A DNA stretch of 64,000 nucleotides from Actinomycetospora chibensis (GTDB taxonomy: Bacteria; Actinomycetota; Actinomycetes; Mycobacteriales; Pseudonocardiaceae), in the NCBI RefSeq assembly GCF_028737215.1, contig NZ_JAQZAM010000001.1, positions 186,001-250,000 on the forward strand, given 5' to 3'. Numbering within the stretch: position 1 is the stretch's first letter; every line of letters begins with the position of its first letter. The notes beneath the pieces are model-generated. The model worked only from the letters and a program-made list of their open reading frames with translations. It was not told the origin of the DNA and did no database searches. Shown here one piece after another: positions 44,331 through 52,907 of the stretch. The translations under genes were made by a program, and so were the position numbers.

Positions 44331-46579
44331 CCTCCTCGGAAGCGAGCGGCACCACCCCAGCCGACGTGGGAACCGTCCTCGTCATCGACGACAGCCCCGA
44401 GAACCGCTACGCGGTGCGGCGCGCGTTCGTGCGCGAGGGCTTCACGGTGCAGGAGGCCGACACCGGCGCCCTCGCTCTCGTCCGTGCCGCCGAGGACCCC
44501 GACCTCGTCGTGCTCGACGTCAACCTGCCCGACATGAGCGGCTTCGAGGTGTGCCGCCGGCTCAAGGCCGCCCCGCGAACCGCGCACGTGCCCGTGCTGC
44601 ACCTGTCCCAGACGCGCGTCGACGATGCCGCGCGCGTCCACGGGCTCGACGGCGGCGCCGACGCCTACCTCACCGAGCCGGTCGACCCGGCCGTCCTCGT
44701 GGCCACCGCCCGCGCGCTGCTGCGCATGCGCCGCGCCGAGGCCCGTCTGCGCCGCGAGCTCACCCAGGCGAAGATGTTGCAGGAACTGGCCGGAACGCTG
44801 GCCGCGGCCCACACCGCGGACGAGATGGCCGCGGAGATCGTCGCGAACGCCCACCGGGTGGTCAACGCCCATCACACCCAGCTGGGACTGCTCGACCGGG
44901 AGGCTGCGGTGGTGGCGCTCCGCCACGGTCCCGGGCCGGGCCCCCGCTCCGGCGACGGCTGGGAGCAGGTCCCGCTGGCCACGCCGACCCCGATGACGGC
45001 GGTGATCGAGTCGGGCCGTCCGCAGGTCTTCGGCAGCCGCGAGGCGCCGCTGGCGTCCTTCCCGCAGGCGGCGACGAACGGATCGGGCTGCCGGACGATG
45101 GCGGTGGTGCCGATCGCGCTCCCCAACGGTCAGGTGGTGGGCGCGTTGGCCGCGGCGTGGACAGAGGAGAACGCGGCGGACGAGCTCACGATGACGGTGC
45201 TCGCCGATCTCGCACTCCGCTGCGGAGCGGTCCTGCTCCGCGGGCAGCTGCAGAGCCGCCGTGCCCTCAAGCTGGAACGCTCGGAACTGACCGCTCGCGT
45301 GCTCGGCGAGCTGGAGACCGCCGGTTCGGCGGCCGCGCGCTGCCGACGGCTCATCGACCTGGTGGTGCCGGCCCTGGCCGACTATGCCGTCGTCGAGCAG
45401 CCGGGCCCGCCGCGTCGTGTCCTCGCGCTCGCTCATCGGGATCCGCACCTGCGCGAGACGCTGCGCATGCTGCGGGAGCATCACGCGCTGCCACCCCGGG
45501 CGGCCCACTCCACGCATCGGGCTGCCGCCGGGGAGTCTCACCTGATCGAGCGCATCACCCCGGAGCGGGTCGCCGAGTACGCCCTGGACCCGCCGACCGC
45601 AGCGCTGCTGGAGGAGCTCGGGCCACGCTCGCACATCTCCGTGCCGCTCATCGGCGGGGACACCGTCATGATGCTGGGCATCAGCCACCCGGACCGGCCG
45701 GACTACACCCCGGCTGATCTCGCCTACGTACAGGAACTCGCTGCGCGCGCCGGATCGAGCATCGCCACCGCCCGGTTGCTCGAGCACGACCACACGACCG
45801 CTGAGCGGCTGCAACATGCGCTGCTCCCCGCCACACCGCTCACCCATCCCCGCCTGCAGACGGCCTCCCGCTACCTGCCGGGGGACGGATCGCTGCACGT
45901 CGGCGGCGACTGGCACGAGAGCATCCTGCTGCCCGACGGGCGGGCGGTCGTCGCCGTGGGCGACATCGTCGGGCACGGGTTGGAGGCCGCCGCCACCATG
46001 GGCCAGGTGCGCACGGCATTCGCCGTGCTCGCGCCACGCAGCAGCGGCCCCGCCGATCTGATCAACGAGATCAGCGCCTTCGCCGCGACCCTGCCCTCGG
46101 CCCGCTACTCCACGATCGCCTGCGCGGTGATCGACCCCCACCGGGCCGACGTCACCTACGCCTGCGCGGGCCACCCCCCGCCCATCCTTGTCACTCCCGA
46201 GGGCCGGGCCGATCTCCTCACCGCCGGTCGCTCCCCGCTGCTGGCGTTCCCGGTAGCCGAGCACCGCGAGGAGGCAGCCGTCGCGCTACCGATCGGGTCG
46301 ACCCTGCTGCTCTACTCCGACGGGCTCGTCGAACGCCGCGGAGAGATCATCGACATCGGGCTGGAACGGCTGCGCTCCACCGCGCAACGCACCGCCACCC
46401 TGCCCGTCGGCTCCCAGTGCGACGCCATCCTGACCACCCTCACCCGTCTCCAGCCCCGCTACGACGACATCGTCCTGCTCGCCGCGCGACTCACCCCCGC
46501 CGCCGACGAGCAGCCGCAGCCACAGCTCCAGCACTCGCCACGGTCGAGCCCGCCGGCCACACCTGCCCTCCGGAGCTGA
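44327..46579 (+). CDS. Receiver-GAF-SpoIIE/PP2C phosphatase
   Basis: A 750-residue protein. The receiver domain at about 15-135 has VLVIDDSPENRYAVRRAF, phospho-acceptor Asp about 64 in DLVVLDVNLPDMSG. GAF-like domains lie at about 160-310 and 330-495. A C-terminal SpoIIE-type PPM phosphatase has LHVGGDWHESILLPDGRAVV, AVGDIVGHGLEAAA, YACAGHPPPIL and LLLYSDGLVERRGE; the metal-binding Asp residues in GGDW, VGD and SDG are present. It should dephosphorylate Ser/Thr on a STAS partner; the MarR-STAS protein upstream is a candidate. ATG 44327 overlaps the response-regulator stop (ATGA). Confidence 0.92.
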   Translation: MTSSEASGTTPADVGTVLVIDDSPENRYAVRRAFVREGFTVQEADTGALALVRAAEDPDLVVLDVNLPDMSGFEVCRRLKAAPRTAHVPVLHLSQTRVDDAARVHGLDGGADAYLTEPVDPAVLVATARALLRMRRAEARLRRELTQAKMLQELAGTLAAAHTADEMAAEIVANAHRVVNAHHTQLGLLDREAAVVALRHGPGPGPRSGDGWEQVPLATPTPMTAVIESGRPQVFGSREAPLASFPQAATNGSGCRTMAVVPIALPNGQVVGALAAAWTEENAADELTMTVLADLALRCGAVLLRGQLQSRRALKLERSELTARVLGELETAGSAAARCRRLIDLVVPALADYAVVEQPGPPRRVLALAHRDPHLRETLRMLREHHALPPRAAHSTHRAAAGESHLIERITPERVAEYALDPPTAALLEELGPRSHISVPLIGGDTVMMLGISHPDRPDYTPADLAYVQELAARAGSSIATARLLEHDHTTAERLQHALLPATPLTHPRLQTASRYLPGDGSLHVGGDWHESILLPDGRAVVAVGDIVGHGLEAAATMGQVRTAFAVLAPRSSGPADLINEISAFAATLPSARYSTIACAVIDPHRADVTYACAGHPPPILVTPEGRADLLTAGRSPLLAFPVAEHREEAAVALPIGSTLLLYSDGLVERRGEIIDIGLERLRSTAQRTATLPVGSQCDAILTTLTRLQPRYDDIVLLAARLTPAADEQPQPQLQHSPRSSPPATPALRS

Positions 46580-46972
46580 ACGGCCGCCGTTCTGCCCGGG
46601 CGGGACCTGCCCGTCGCACCTCCTCCTGCAGTCCGCCCGGCAGGTCGTTGTCGACACCGGTCCGAGCGTGGTCGACCGTCAACGGTGCCCGCCGGCCTCG
46701 TGAGGCGAGAGGATTCGACGAGCGAAACGTCCGCTCGGCGAAACTTCTCCCGGTCGGACTCCTCGGCGAAGATGCGCCCGACGGCGCCTGCCGCGGCACG
46801 GGGCAGGGTCCTAGCGTCGACGGTGCTCCGAGGAGCACGGAACGCCCCGATCCGGGCCGCGGAGAGAGGGCCGCCGGCGTCCCTGCCCCGGACGCCGGCG
46901 GTCCACCCGCACGCCACGCCAGGACCGGGACGGTGTATGCCCAGATCGCGCGGTGCCGGGCGAGATGTCTGC
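46580..46972. other. Intergenic region, no gene recognised
   Basis: The frame of the following ANTAR gene is open through most of this stretch, but its translation is Arg/Ala/Pro-rich and unlike any domain. I treat it as the upstream region of the ANTAR gene. No clear promoter stands out. Confidence 0.4.
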
Positions 46973-47374
46973 GTGACTCCTGACGTCGTGCGGAAGAGCG
47001 CGCCCTGCACCACCGACGTGTTCGGTTCCGCGGAGGACCGACGTCGCTCCACCGAGGACGTGACGGACCTCCACGAGCGCATCGAGCGCGCGGAACGCAG
47101 GGCCGAGAAGGCCGAACAGCGGCGCGACGACCACGAGCGCGCCGTCGTCACCCGAGCCCGTATCGATCAGGTCGAGGGCATCCTGATGTCCGGCTTCGGC
47201 CTGGAGCCGGACGACGCGTTCGACGTGCTCGTCTGGCTCTCGCAGCAGACCAACACCGAGCTCGTCCATGTCTGCGACGACATCCTCCGTGCCGTGCGCA
47301 CCGTCGACGTCCCCGACGCCTGCCGCGACGAGATCACCGCGGTGCTCGATCGCCTTCTCCGGCGGACCGCGTGA
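46973..47374 (+). CDS. Coiled-coil ANTAR-domain protein
   Basis: A protein of about 133 residues. A charged helix (DLHERIERAERRAEKAEQRR) that should form a coiled coil is followed by an ANTAR domain: VVTRARIDQVEGILMSGFGL, EPDDAFDVLVWLSQQTNTEL and VHVCDDILRAV. ANTAR binds RNA hairpins to prevent termination. With no GAF or receiver domain, control may come through dimerisation. The start is uncertain: GTG 46973 or ATG 46937. Its stop overlaps the next small gene (GTGA). Confidence 0.78.
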   Translation: MTPDVVRKSAPCTTDVFGSAEDRRRSTEDVTDLHERIERAERRAEKAEQRRDDHERAVVTRARIDQVEGILMSGFGLEPDDAFDVLVWLSQQTNTELVHVCDDILRAVRTVDVPDACRDEITAVLDRLLRRTA

Positions 47375-47580
47375 GTCCGGGCGAGGAGGCCGAGATCGAG
47401 CTCGCCGCGATCATCGACGACGTGCGAGCCGGACACCTGCCGTTCGGCACCGTCGCCGCCGAGTTCGCCGAGGAAGAGGCGAGCGCGCGTGACCCTCGGC
47501 GCATCGACGTCCTCCGGCGAGCCCTCGAACGGCTTCAGGACCGACAGCGACCACGTGCCGCGGGGGCCGACCTTCCCTGA
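47371..47580 (+). CDS. Small acidic protein coupled to the ANTAR gene
   Basis: A 69-residue protein, MSPGEEAEIELAAIIDDVRA, GHLPFGTVAAEFAEEEASAR, ending in a basic helix RRIDVLRRALERLQ. The GTG start overlaps the ANTAR stop by 4 nt, so it is translationally coupled. I do not recognise a family. A role as a partner or regulator of the ANTAR protein is a guess from coupling. Confidence 0.6.
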   Translation: MSPGEEAEIELAAIIDDVRAGHLPFGTVAAEFAEEEASARDPRRIDVLRRALERLQDRQRPRAAGADLP

Positions 47581-47735
47581 GTCGCTCCCCCGGGTCGATC
47601 GACTCGCACCGGCGGAGCAGGCCACCCTCCCCGCTGCTGACAGCAATTCACGAGCGGCCGACGCGCCATCCCCTGCTACCTCGTCGTCGCGTTCCTCGTC
47701 GGTGGCTGGTTCGGGCAGCGGCTCGCTGCCGCCCC

Positions 47736-48095
47736 GTGCCGATCAGCTACGCCTACGGCGACGGGTGCGTGTACGGGCACTGCGCGGGCGGGAAGAAGCT
47801 CGACCTCATGCGCGCACGCCCGGAGGTCTGTGTGGAGGTGGAGGACGTGCGGGGGCTGACCGACTGGCGCTCGGTGATCGCGCAGGGCCGGTTCGAGGAG
47901 CTCTCCGGGGACCAGGCGGACGAGGCGATGCAGCTGCTGATGCGCCGGTTCCGGCGCGAACGACCGAGTCGGACGGCCCTGCCCGACGACGGGCACGGCA
48001 CGACCGACCACGGCCACGGAGCCGGCACGGGCGCGCCGGTGCTCTACCGCATCCGCCTGCACAGCCGCACCGGCCGCGGTGAGACCCCGAGGTGA
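47736..48095 (+). CDS. Pyridoxamine 5'-phosphate oxidase-like protein, N-terminally truncated
   Basis: A 119-residue PPOX split-barrel protein: VPISYAYGDGCVYGHCAGGK, KLDLMRARPEVCVEVEDVRG, LTDWRSVIAQGRFEELSGDQ and GAPVLYRIRLHSRTGR. Homologues have about 30 residues (LL....VGRLAC.) before VPISYAY; the frames upstream give only fragments such as RWLVRAAARCRPV, so the first strands and part of the flavin/F420 site are lost. It may be a recent pseudogene or a shortened functional barrel. The usual substrates are flavin or F420 cofactors. GTG 47736 is the only start. Confidence 0.72.
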   Translation: MPISYAYGDGCVYGHCAGGKKLDLMRARPEVCVEVEDVRGLTDWRSVIAQGRFEELSGDQADEAMQLLMRRFRRERPSRTALPDDGHGTTDHGHGAGTGAPVLYRIRLHSRTGRGETPR

Positions 48096-48773
48096 GGCCG
48101 GGATCCACCGATCCGTGTGGAGGCTGACGAGACGCCGCGGGCGAGCTGCACCGTCGTGGTGGTCGCGCGCAATGCGCGAGGAGGCCGGGCGCCGACCCCG
48201 GCCGCCCCGGGGAGGGACAGACGTTCGAGGTCAGCGCCCGGCCGACCCGGAGCCGAGGGCGACCAGCGTGCAGGACACCGTTCGAGCGGGTCTCGGCGCC
48301 ACGCACCGCCAGTCGGCACGTGCACGCAGACCCACGGCGCCGACCTTCCGCGGTCGCGAGCTCCGCGTGGGCGTCCGGGCTCCGGGTAGGCCCGCGCGCG
48401 AGGGGGGCCGGCGTTTCTCCTCCACCCCGACCGTGGCCCCGCGCCGGGCCTGTCCACGACAGTGCGATCGCCGACCACCGTCGGGCAGGACCGAAGGTCC
48501 CGGGCTCGACCCCCCCCACCGGTCCGAGTTCGGCGGCGCCAGGGACGGTGCCGGGCAGGCGTCGAGCGGGGTTCCCGGGCGTGCGCACCAGCCGGTCGCC
48601 GAGAGCGCCGGCGCCCCCGTGCTCGAGCAGCGCGGGCACGACAAGCTCGTCGACACCACGTTCGTCATGGGTGCGGGAGAGGCCGGCGGACCTCGTCGAG
48701 CTCGTCGACGTGCGGCGCTTCGGGCCGGGCGAACGAGTCGTGCCCCAGCCCTGCACCCGGTCGCCGGGGACCA
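48096..48773. other. Long gene-free gap with a DosR-like palindrome
   Basis: 678 bp without a recognisable protein in any frame, although several GC-driven open frames cross it. AGGACCGAAGGTCCC at 48487-48501 is the reverse complement of the recurring DosR-like form. The region may be the remains of a decayed dormancy-type gene next to the truncated PPOX gene. Confidence 0.45.
48487..48501 (-). promoter_or_regulatory. DosR-like palindrome, site 2
   Basis: On the minus strand it reads GGGACCTTCGGTCCT, a close match to RGGNCCTYCGGNCCC. No intact gene starts next to it. Confidence 0.35.
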
Positions 48774-49433
48774 TCACGTCGAGACCCAGGTCCGGTCGTC
48801 CCGCGGGGTGCTTCCCACCGGCACGACGATCTCGTTGCGGCGTCGGAACGGCAGCGTCCAGGGTGGGTCGTAGAACCACGCGGCCGCGTCCCCGATGGTG
48901 TCGATGCCGCGGTCGCTCAGAGTCTGCAACAGCTCGTCGGTCCGGGCGGCGACGGCTCGTGCGCCACGGTCGCCACTGAAGCGCAACACCGCGACGGTCT
49001 CTCCGGGCACCGTCACCAGCCTGACCCCGTCATCGTCAGGTACGGGCAGGGTCTCCAGCGTCCACTTCGCCGGCATGAAGAACCGGATCCTCCACCCACC
49101 GTCGTCCTGACGGGACTGGGCGACGGGGGCGGTCATGGCGATCTCGTCGCCACCGGCCGGCTGCTGCGCCACCGGCGCCGTCATCGCGATCTCGTCGCTG
49201 CGGTGGTTGGCCCCGAAGATGTAGCGTGCCAGGCGCCGGAACCCGAGGTTCCGGGCCTGGTCCTCGTCGCCCGCGACCACCGTCTCCGCCGCGATCCGCG
49301 GTCCGTACCGCCGTAGCTCGACGCTCTCCGTCAACGGCCGACGAAGATGGTGCGGTTCCTCCGTGCCGACCCGGATCCCGCCGACCGACAACACGGACTC
49401 GACCACCTGCACGGCGAGCTTGCGGACGTCCAC
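48774..49433 (-). CDS. SOUL-family heme-binding protein
   Basis: A 219-residue SOUL/HBP-family protein: VELRRYGPRIAAETVV, NLGFRRLARYIFGANHR, DEIAMTAPV, RIRFFMPAKWTLETLPVPDD and ETVAVLRFSGDRGARAVA. SOUL proteins bind heme or other tetrapyrroles. DEIAMTAPVAQ occurs twice, 16 residues apart, which I have seen in other bacterial members. ATG 49433 gives a family-like N-terminus. It is near the bacteriophytochrome, whose chromophore is heme-derived, but no heme oxygenase is present. Confidence 0.88.
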   Translation of the reverse strand: MDVRKLAVQVVESVLSVGGIRVGTEEPHHLRRPLTESVELRRYGPRIAAETVVAGDEDQARNLGFRRLARYIFGANHRSDEIAMTAPVAQQPAGGDEIAMTAPVAQSRQDDGGWRIRFFMPAKWTLETLPVPDDDGVRLVTVPGETVAVLRFSGDRGARAVAARTDELLQTLSDRGIDTIGDAAAWFYDPPWTLPFRRRNEIVVPVGSTPRDDRTWVST

Positions 49434-49992
49434 GTGACCCTCCTCCAGAGGGGCGGTCTACCGGAGAACTCTACGCTCGGCACGGCGGCGACCGGCGCGG
49501 TCGATCGCGACGGTGCCGGTCACTCGCACCACGTTCGACGTCACGGCATCGGCACAGAGGTCGGTGCACGGCTTCTGACCGGGATGAGCGCGGCGGGATG
49601 CGACCTGCGACCGACGGCTGGCAAGAACGCACGACGAGGCTCAGGAGCCGCTTCCGATCGTGGACAGTCGAAGGCCACCGTCGAGAACTGGGCCGAACGA
49701 GAATCCGGGAACGCGCCGCGTGCGCAATCGACGACAACCGGTCGCATAGCCGAAAGTAGTGGGGTGCCTGAGCAGACAGGCGTCGTCCGTCGACAAGATT
49801 GCCGAGCGCACTGCCCTCGCGTCGCCTGTCCGAATCAGCCTCGAGCAACTCTCTGTTTGCGATCTGTAGCTCCTCGTCATGGAGGTCGACGCAACGAAGA
49901 TCGGCGGGTCGGAGGCCACGCAGCGCCTTGACACGAAGAGTGGTGCGCAGGACAGTCGATCCCCCATTAGTCGCATGATGTCGGGAGCGACC
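49434..49992. other. Intergenic region, no gene recognised
   Basis: The stretch lies between the divergent SOUL and DUF1326 genes and is less GC-rich between about 49720 and 49890. It probably carries both promoters. The DUF1326 frame is open back to 49879, but that part has no family similarity. Confidence 0.4.
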
Positions 49993-50595
49993 ATGTCGTG
50001 GAACCTGCGGGGCCGCTACGTAGAGACCTGCTCCTGCGAGTTGATGTGCCCGTGCAACCTGTCACTGGATCACGGCGCCACCTACGATTTCTGCCGAGCC
50101 AGTCTGGCTTTCGACATCCGACAAGGATCGATCGGCGGCACCGACGTATCGGACCGCAAGATCGTCATGATCATCGACACGCCGAAGATCATGACCGAAG
50201 GGAACTGGCGGGTCGGGGTGTTCGTCGACGACCAGGCGAGCGACGCCCAGTTCGAGCAGCTGGCCCAGGTCTTCAGTGGTCAGCTCGGGGGACCGATGGC
50301 CGGTCTCGCCCCACTGGTCGGGGAGGTCCTGGGACCGGAGCGGGCCACGATCGAGATCGACCACGACGGCCTGCGGCACTCGGTGCGCGTATCCGGAGGG
50401 ATCGACTTCGAGATCCAGGACATCGTGCCGTTCGGCAAGGAGCCCGCGGAGCCGGTGAAGTTCTCGGGCATGTTCCACCCGGTGGCCTCCGACCTCACGA
50501 TGGCCGAGGCCACTCGATCACACATCGACGCCTTCGGTATCCGGTACGAGGGCAAGACGGGGGTCTCGCACTCGGACTTCTCCTGGGCAGCTTGA
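49993..50595 (+). CDS. DUF1326 family protein
   Basis: A 200-residue protein: MSWNLRGRYVETCSCELMCP with CSCELMCPC (four Cys in a CxC/CxC arrangement), YDFCRASLAFDIRQGSI, then RATIEIDHDGLRHSVRVSGG and HSDFSWAA at the end. The family is of unknown function; the Cys cluster suggests metal binding. ATG 49993 has GGGAG 6 nt upstream and starts right at the family motif. It is followed after 4 bp by the DUF2182 gene, a very common partner. Confidence 0.88.
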   Translation: MSWNLRGRYVETCSCELMCPCNLSLDHGATYDFCRASLAFDIRQGSIGGTDVSDRKIVMIIDTPKIMTEGNWRVGVFVDDQASDAQFEQLAQVFSGQLGGPMAGLAPLVGEVLGPERATIEIDHDGLRHSVRVSGGIDFEIQDIVPFGKEPAEPVKFSGMFHPVASDLTMAEATRSHIDAFGIRYEGKTGVSHSDFSWAA

Positions 50596-50599
50596 CGAC

Positions 50600-51415
50600 A
50601 TGACCCTGGGGAACCGCAGCGAGCGAGCCGCCGATGAAGGCCCCCGTCCGGCGCTGGCGGCTGCCGGCGCGCGGCTCGGTCTCGTCGTCGCACTCCTGGT
50701 CGTTGCGGCGGTGGCCTGGTGGTGGTCCGCCGAGCAGATGCGGGGAATGGACTCCGGCCCGTGGACCGCTCTCGGCGGTCTCGGCTGGTTCGTCCTTCTC
50801 TGGGTCGTGATGATGGCGGCGATGATGTTTCCGTCGGTCGCGCCGACCGTTGCGTTGTACACACGGATGACGAAGACGCGGACCCCTGTCGCACCCTCTG
50901 CCTTCACCGGCGGGTACCTCCTGACGTGGACCGTTGCCGGTGCGATCGCCTGGGGGGTCGGAGCGGCCTCGAGCCGGGTGGGTGGCGATGCTCTCGCGTG
51001 GGACAGCGGCGGTCGTGCTCTCGCGGGTGCCGCGCTCATCTTCGCGGGCATCTACGAACTGACCCCGTTGAAGAGCGTCTGCCTGACCAGATGCCGGAGC
51101 CCGCTGGGTTTCCTGCTCGGCTCCTGGCGCGATGGCTCGCTCGGCGGCCTGCGGATGGGCGTCAGACTCGGCGCCTGGTGTCTCGGGTGCTGCTGGGCGC
51201 TCATGCTCGCCCTGTTCGCCCTCGGCGTCATGAGCATCGTGTGGATGGCGTTCGTCGCCGTCCTCATCGCCATCGAGAAGCTCGCACCGTGGCGCTCCCT
51301 GGTCACCTACGGGACGGCGGCACTCCTCGTCGTCCTCGGAATCGTCGTTCTCGTCGCCCCGACCGCCGTTCCCGGGCTCACGATCCCCGGAATGCGCGAC
51401 ATGGTGATGATGTGA
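50600..51415 (+). CDS. DUF2182 predicted metal-binding membrane protein
   Basis: A 271-residue integral membrane protein with about seven helices. Key segments are WVVMMAAMMFPSVAPTVALY, YELTPLKSVCLTRCRSPLGF (CLxxCRxP motif) and GVRLGAWCLGCCWALMLALF (GxxCxGCCW motif). Paired Met and Cys residues in the membrane suggest copper or another soft metal; this is an inference from residues. It is in an operon with DUF1326. Confidence 0.87.
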   Translation: MTLGNRSERAADEGPRPALAAAGARLGLVVALLVVAAVAWWWSAEQMRGMDSGPWTALGGLGWFVLLWVVMMAAMMFPSVAPTVALYTRMTKTRTPVAPSAFTGGYLLTWTVAGAIAWGVGAASSRVGGDALAWDSGGRALAGAALIFAGIYELTPLKSVCLTRCRSPLGFLLGSWRDGSLGGLRMGVRLGAWCLGCCWALMLALFALGVMSIVWMAFVAVLIAIEKLAPWRSLVTYGTAALLVVLGIVVLVAPTAVPGLTIPGMRDMVMM

Positions 51416-51807
51416 TGCTCCTCCGATGGGGGTGCCGAACAAGCGGGCGGTGACCCGGTCGCTCGCCCTCCGCGTCAGGGAGCTCGGCCGAATGTTCCGC
51501 CGCGAAGGCACCGGGGGACGACCGGCCGAACACCTCCGAGGAACGGAACACGAATTGTGCCTTCAGCCGTCGGCGCGAGGTGTCACCGTGTCCGCCATGG
51601 AAGTGACCGACACGGACGTGGCAGCCATTCCGCCGCGCAACGTTCCCGACACGGTCGGGGCCCACTGTGCTGCGGTCACCGCTCGGAGCGTCGCGGAGCG
51701 CTGCCGCAACCCCAGCGCGCTCGCGTCCGCCGCCTCGACGCGTGGGCCCGGTGCGAGCCGCGACGGACTCCGGGTTGTCGTGACCGCGCGGTCGGGCACG
51801 ACCTCGA
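51416..51807. other. Intergenic region, no gene recognised
   Basis: 392 bp between convergent genes. Short open frames exist on both strands but none resembles a protein family. There is no obvious hairpin with a T-tract. Confidence 0.4.
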
Positions 51808-52323
51808 TCAGGTCGCGCCGGGTTCGTAGAGAGCGTGGGTCCGGCCGGCGAGATCGGCGACGCGGTCGCGCAGTTCCGGTGGATGCGTGATCTCGATCAG
51901 AGGGCCCAGGGAGAGCACGTCGGCGGCGGTGTGCTCGAGGGAGTGCCATCGAAAGCTCACCTCGCCCCACCCACGGGGATCGGCGACGGCGTCCGGTCGC
52001 GGCCGCAGTGGTGGGAGGCGGCCGAGGACCGCCGCGAGGGTCGCGCCCTGCGGCGCGATCCGGGCTCGCGCTCGCCGGGGCTGCCGCCGCGGGGCCCGCC
52101 ACCCGAGACCCACGGCGGGTAGCGATGCCTGCTGGTCGAGCAGGGCGAACCCTCCGCCGGGTCCGTGTACCGAGTAGATCGGCACGCCCGCCCCGATGAG
52201 GGCCTCGATGTCGCGCAGCACCGTCCGTCGACTGACTTCCAGGCGCGCGGCGAGGTCGGCCCCGGTGAGCCGCCCCTGACTCTGCAGAAGCGACGCCAGG
52301 GCCACCAGCCGGCCGGCGCGCAT
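51808..52323 (-). CDS. YafY-type HTH/WYL regulator with most of the WYL domain missing
   Basis: A 171-residue protein. The N-terminal DeoR-like HTH is intact: MRAGRLVALASLLQSQGRLT, ADLAARLEVSRRTVLRDIEA and YSVHGPGGGFALLD. The C-terminal end of the family is also there: RWHSLEHTAADVLSLGPLIE, THPPELRDRVADLAGRTHAL. The middle, which carries the WYL sensor (about 150 residues), is missing and replaced by Arg/Pro-rich sequence. Full-length relatives have about 310-330 residues. It is divergent from its conserved partner gene with a clear operator in between. Confidence 0.8.
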   Translation of the reverse strand: MRAGRLVALASLLQSQGRLTGADLAARLEVSRRTVLRDIEALIGAGVPIYSVHGPGGGFALLDQQASLPAVGLGWRAPRRQPRRARARIAPQGATLAAVLGRLPPLRPRPDAVADPRGWGEVSFRWHSLEHTAADVLSLGPLIEITHPPELRDRVADLAGRTHALYEPGAT

Positions 52324-52350
52324 GCCGCCAGCCTGCCGACCTCCGGAGCG

Positions 52351-52369
52351 AGTGACAAGAGATGTCACT
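52351..52369. promoter_or_regulatory. Operator of the YafY-type regulator
   Basis: AGTGACA-AGAGA-TGTCACT: a perfect 7-bp inverted repeat with a 5-nt spacer midway between the divergent start codons. Such TGACA/TGTCA palindromes are typical of YafY/WYL-regulated promoters. Confidence 0.7.
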
Positions 52370-52432
52370 TTCCGGGTCTAGCGTGCCCGAGCGGAAGGCA
52401 CGGTCCCCGCGTGGAGAAGGCGAGACGAGACG

Positions 52433-52852
52433 ATGACCGCCATCGAGGTCGAAGGATCGGGGACACCGTCAGATCCCTGGGTCCTGGCCACACCACCAGG
52501 CACGTCGCAGTTCGAGAGCTACCGCGACCCCGACGCCGATCCCCCCGCACTGGTGGTGCAGGTCGGGACCACGGAGCTGCGCTATCACCTGCGCTGCATC
52601 GACGACCTGCACCAGATGCTGGTCGCTCATGGGGACTGGATGCCTCTGGGCAACGCCGATGAGCAGAAGCCGGCGAAACCGGACACGGTCGAGGCGTGGG
52701 GGCGAGCGGCCGACAACCCGGTCGGCGGGTGGTACGGCCTGAAGAAGGGGCTCCGCGGCCGTTTCGGGAACTACGTACCCCCCGTCCTCGAAGCCCTCGG
52801 CCTCGCCGAGCTCGAGCACCACAGCCGCAACAACCGCGTCCGGGCCCGCTGA
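52433..52852 (+). CDS. Conserved protein of unknown function, partner of YafY regulator
   Basis: A 139-residue hydrophilic protein: GTPSDPWVLATPPGTSQFES, PALVVQVGTTELRYHLRCID, DLHQMLVAHGDWMPLGNADE, GWYGLKKGLRGRFGNYVPPV. I recognise a conserved actinobacterial family (DUF6855-like) usually found next to YafY regulators, with no known biochemistry. ATG 52433 follows GGAGAAGGCGAGACGACG. Its promoter shares the 52351 operator, so it is the regulated gene. Confidence 0.78.
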   Translation: MTAIEVEGSGTPSDPWVLATPPGTSQFESYRDPDADPPALVVQVGTTELRYHLRCIDDLHQMLVAHGDWMPLGNADEQKPAKPDTVEAWGRAADNPVGGWYGLKKGLRGRFGNYVPPVLEALGLAELEHHSRNNRVRAR

Positions 52853-52907
52853 CCCGGGAGACCTCGGTGCTCCGCCACTGCCCTCGACCCCGGAGCGCTG
52901 CCCCTGC

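Noticed and set aside
49137-49220. Internal DEIAMTAPVAQ duplication in the SOUL gene
   Set aside because: A real repeat, but similar doubled motifs occur in other bacterial SOUL proteins as far as I recall, so not evidence of novelty.
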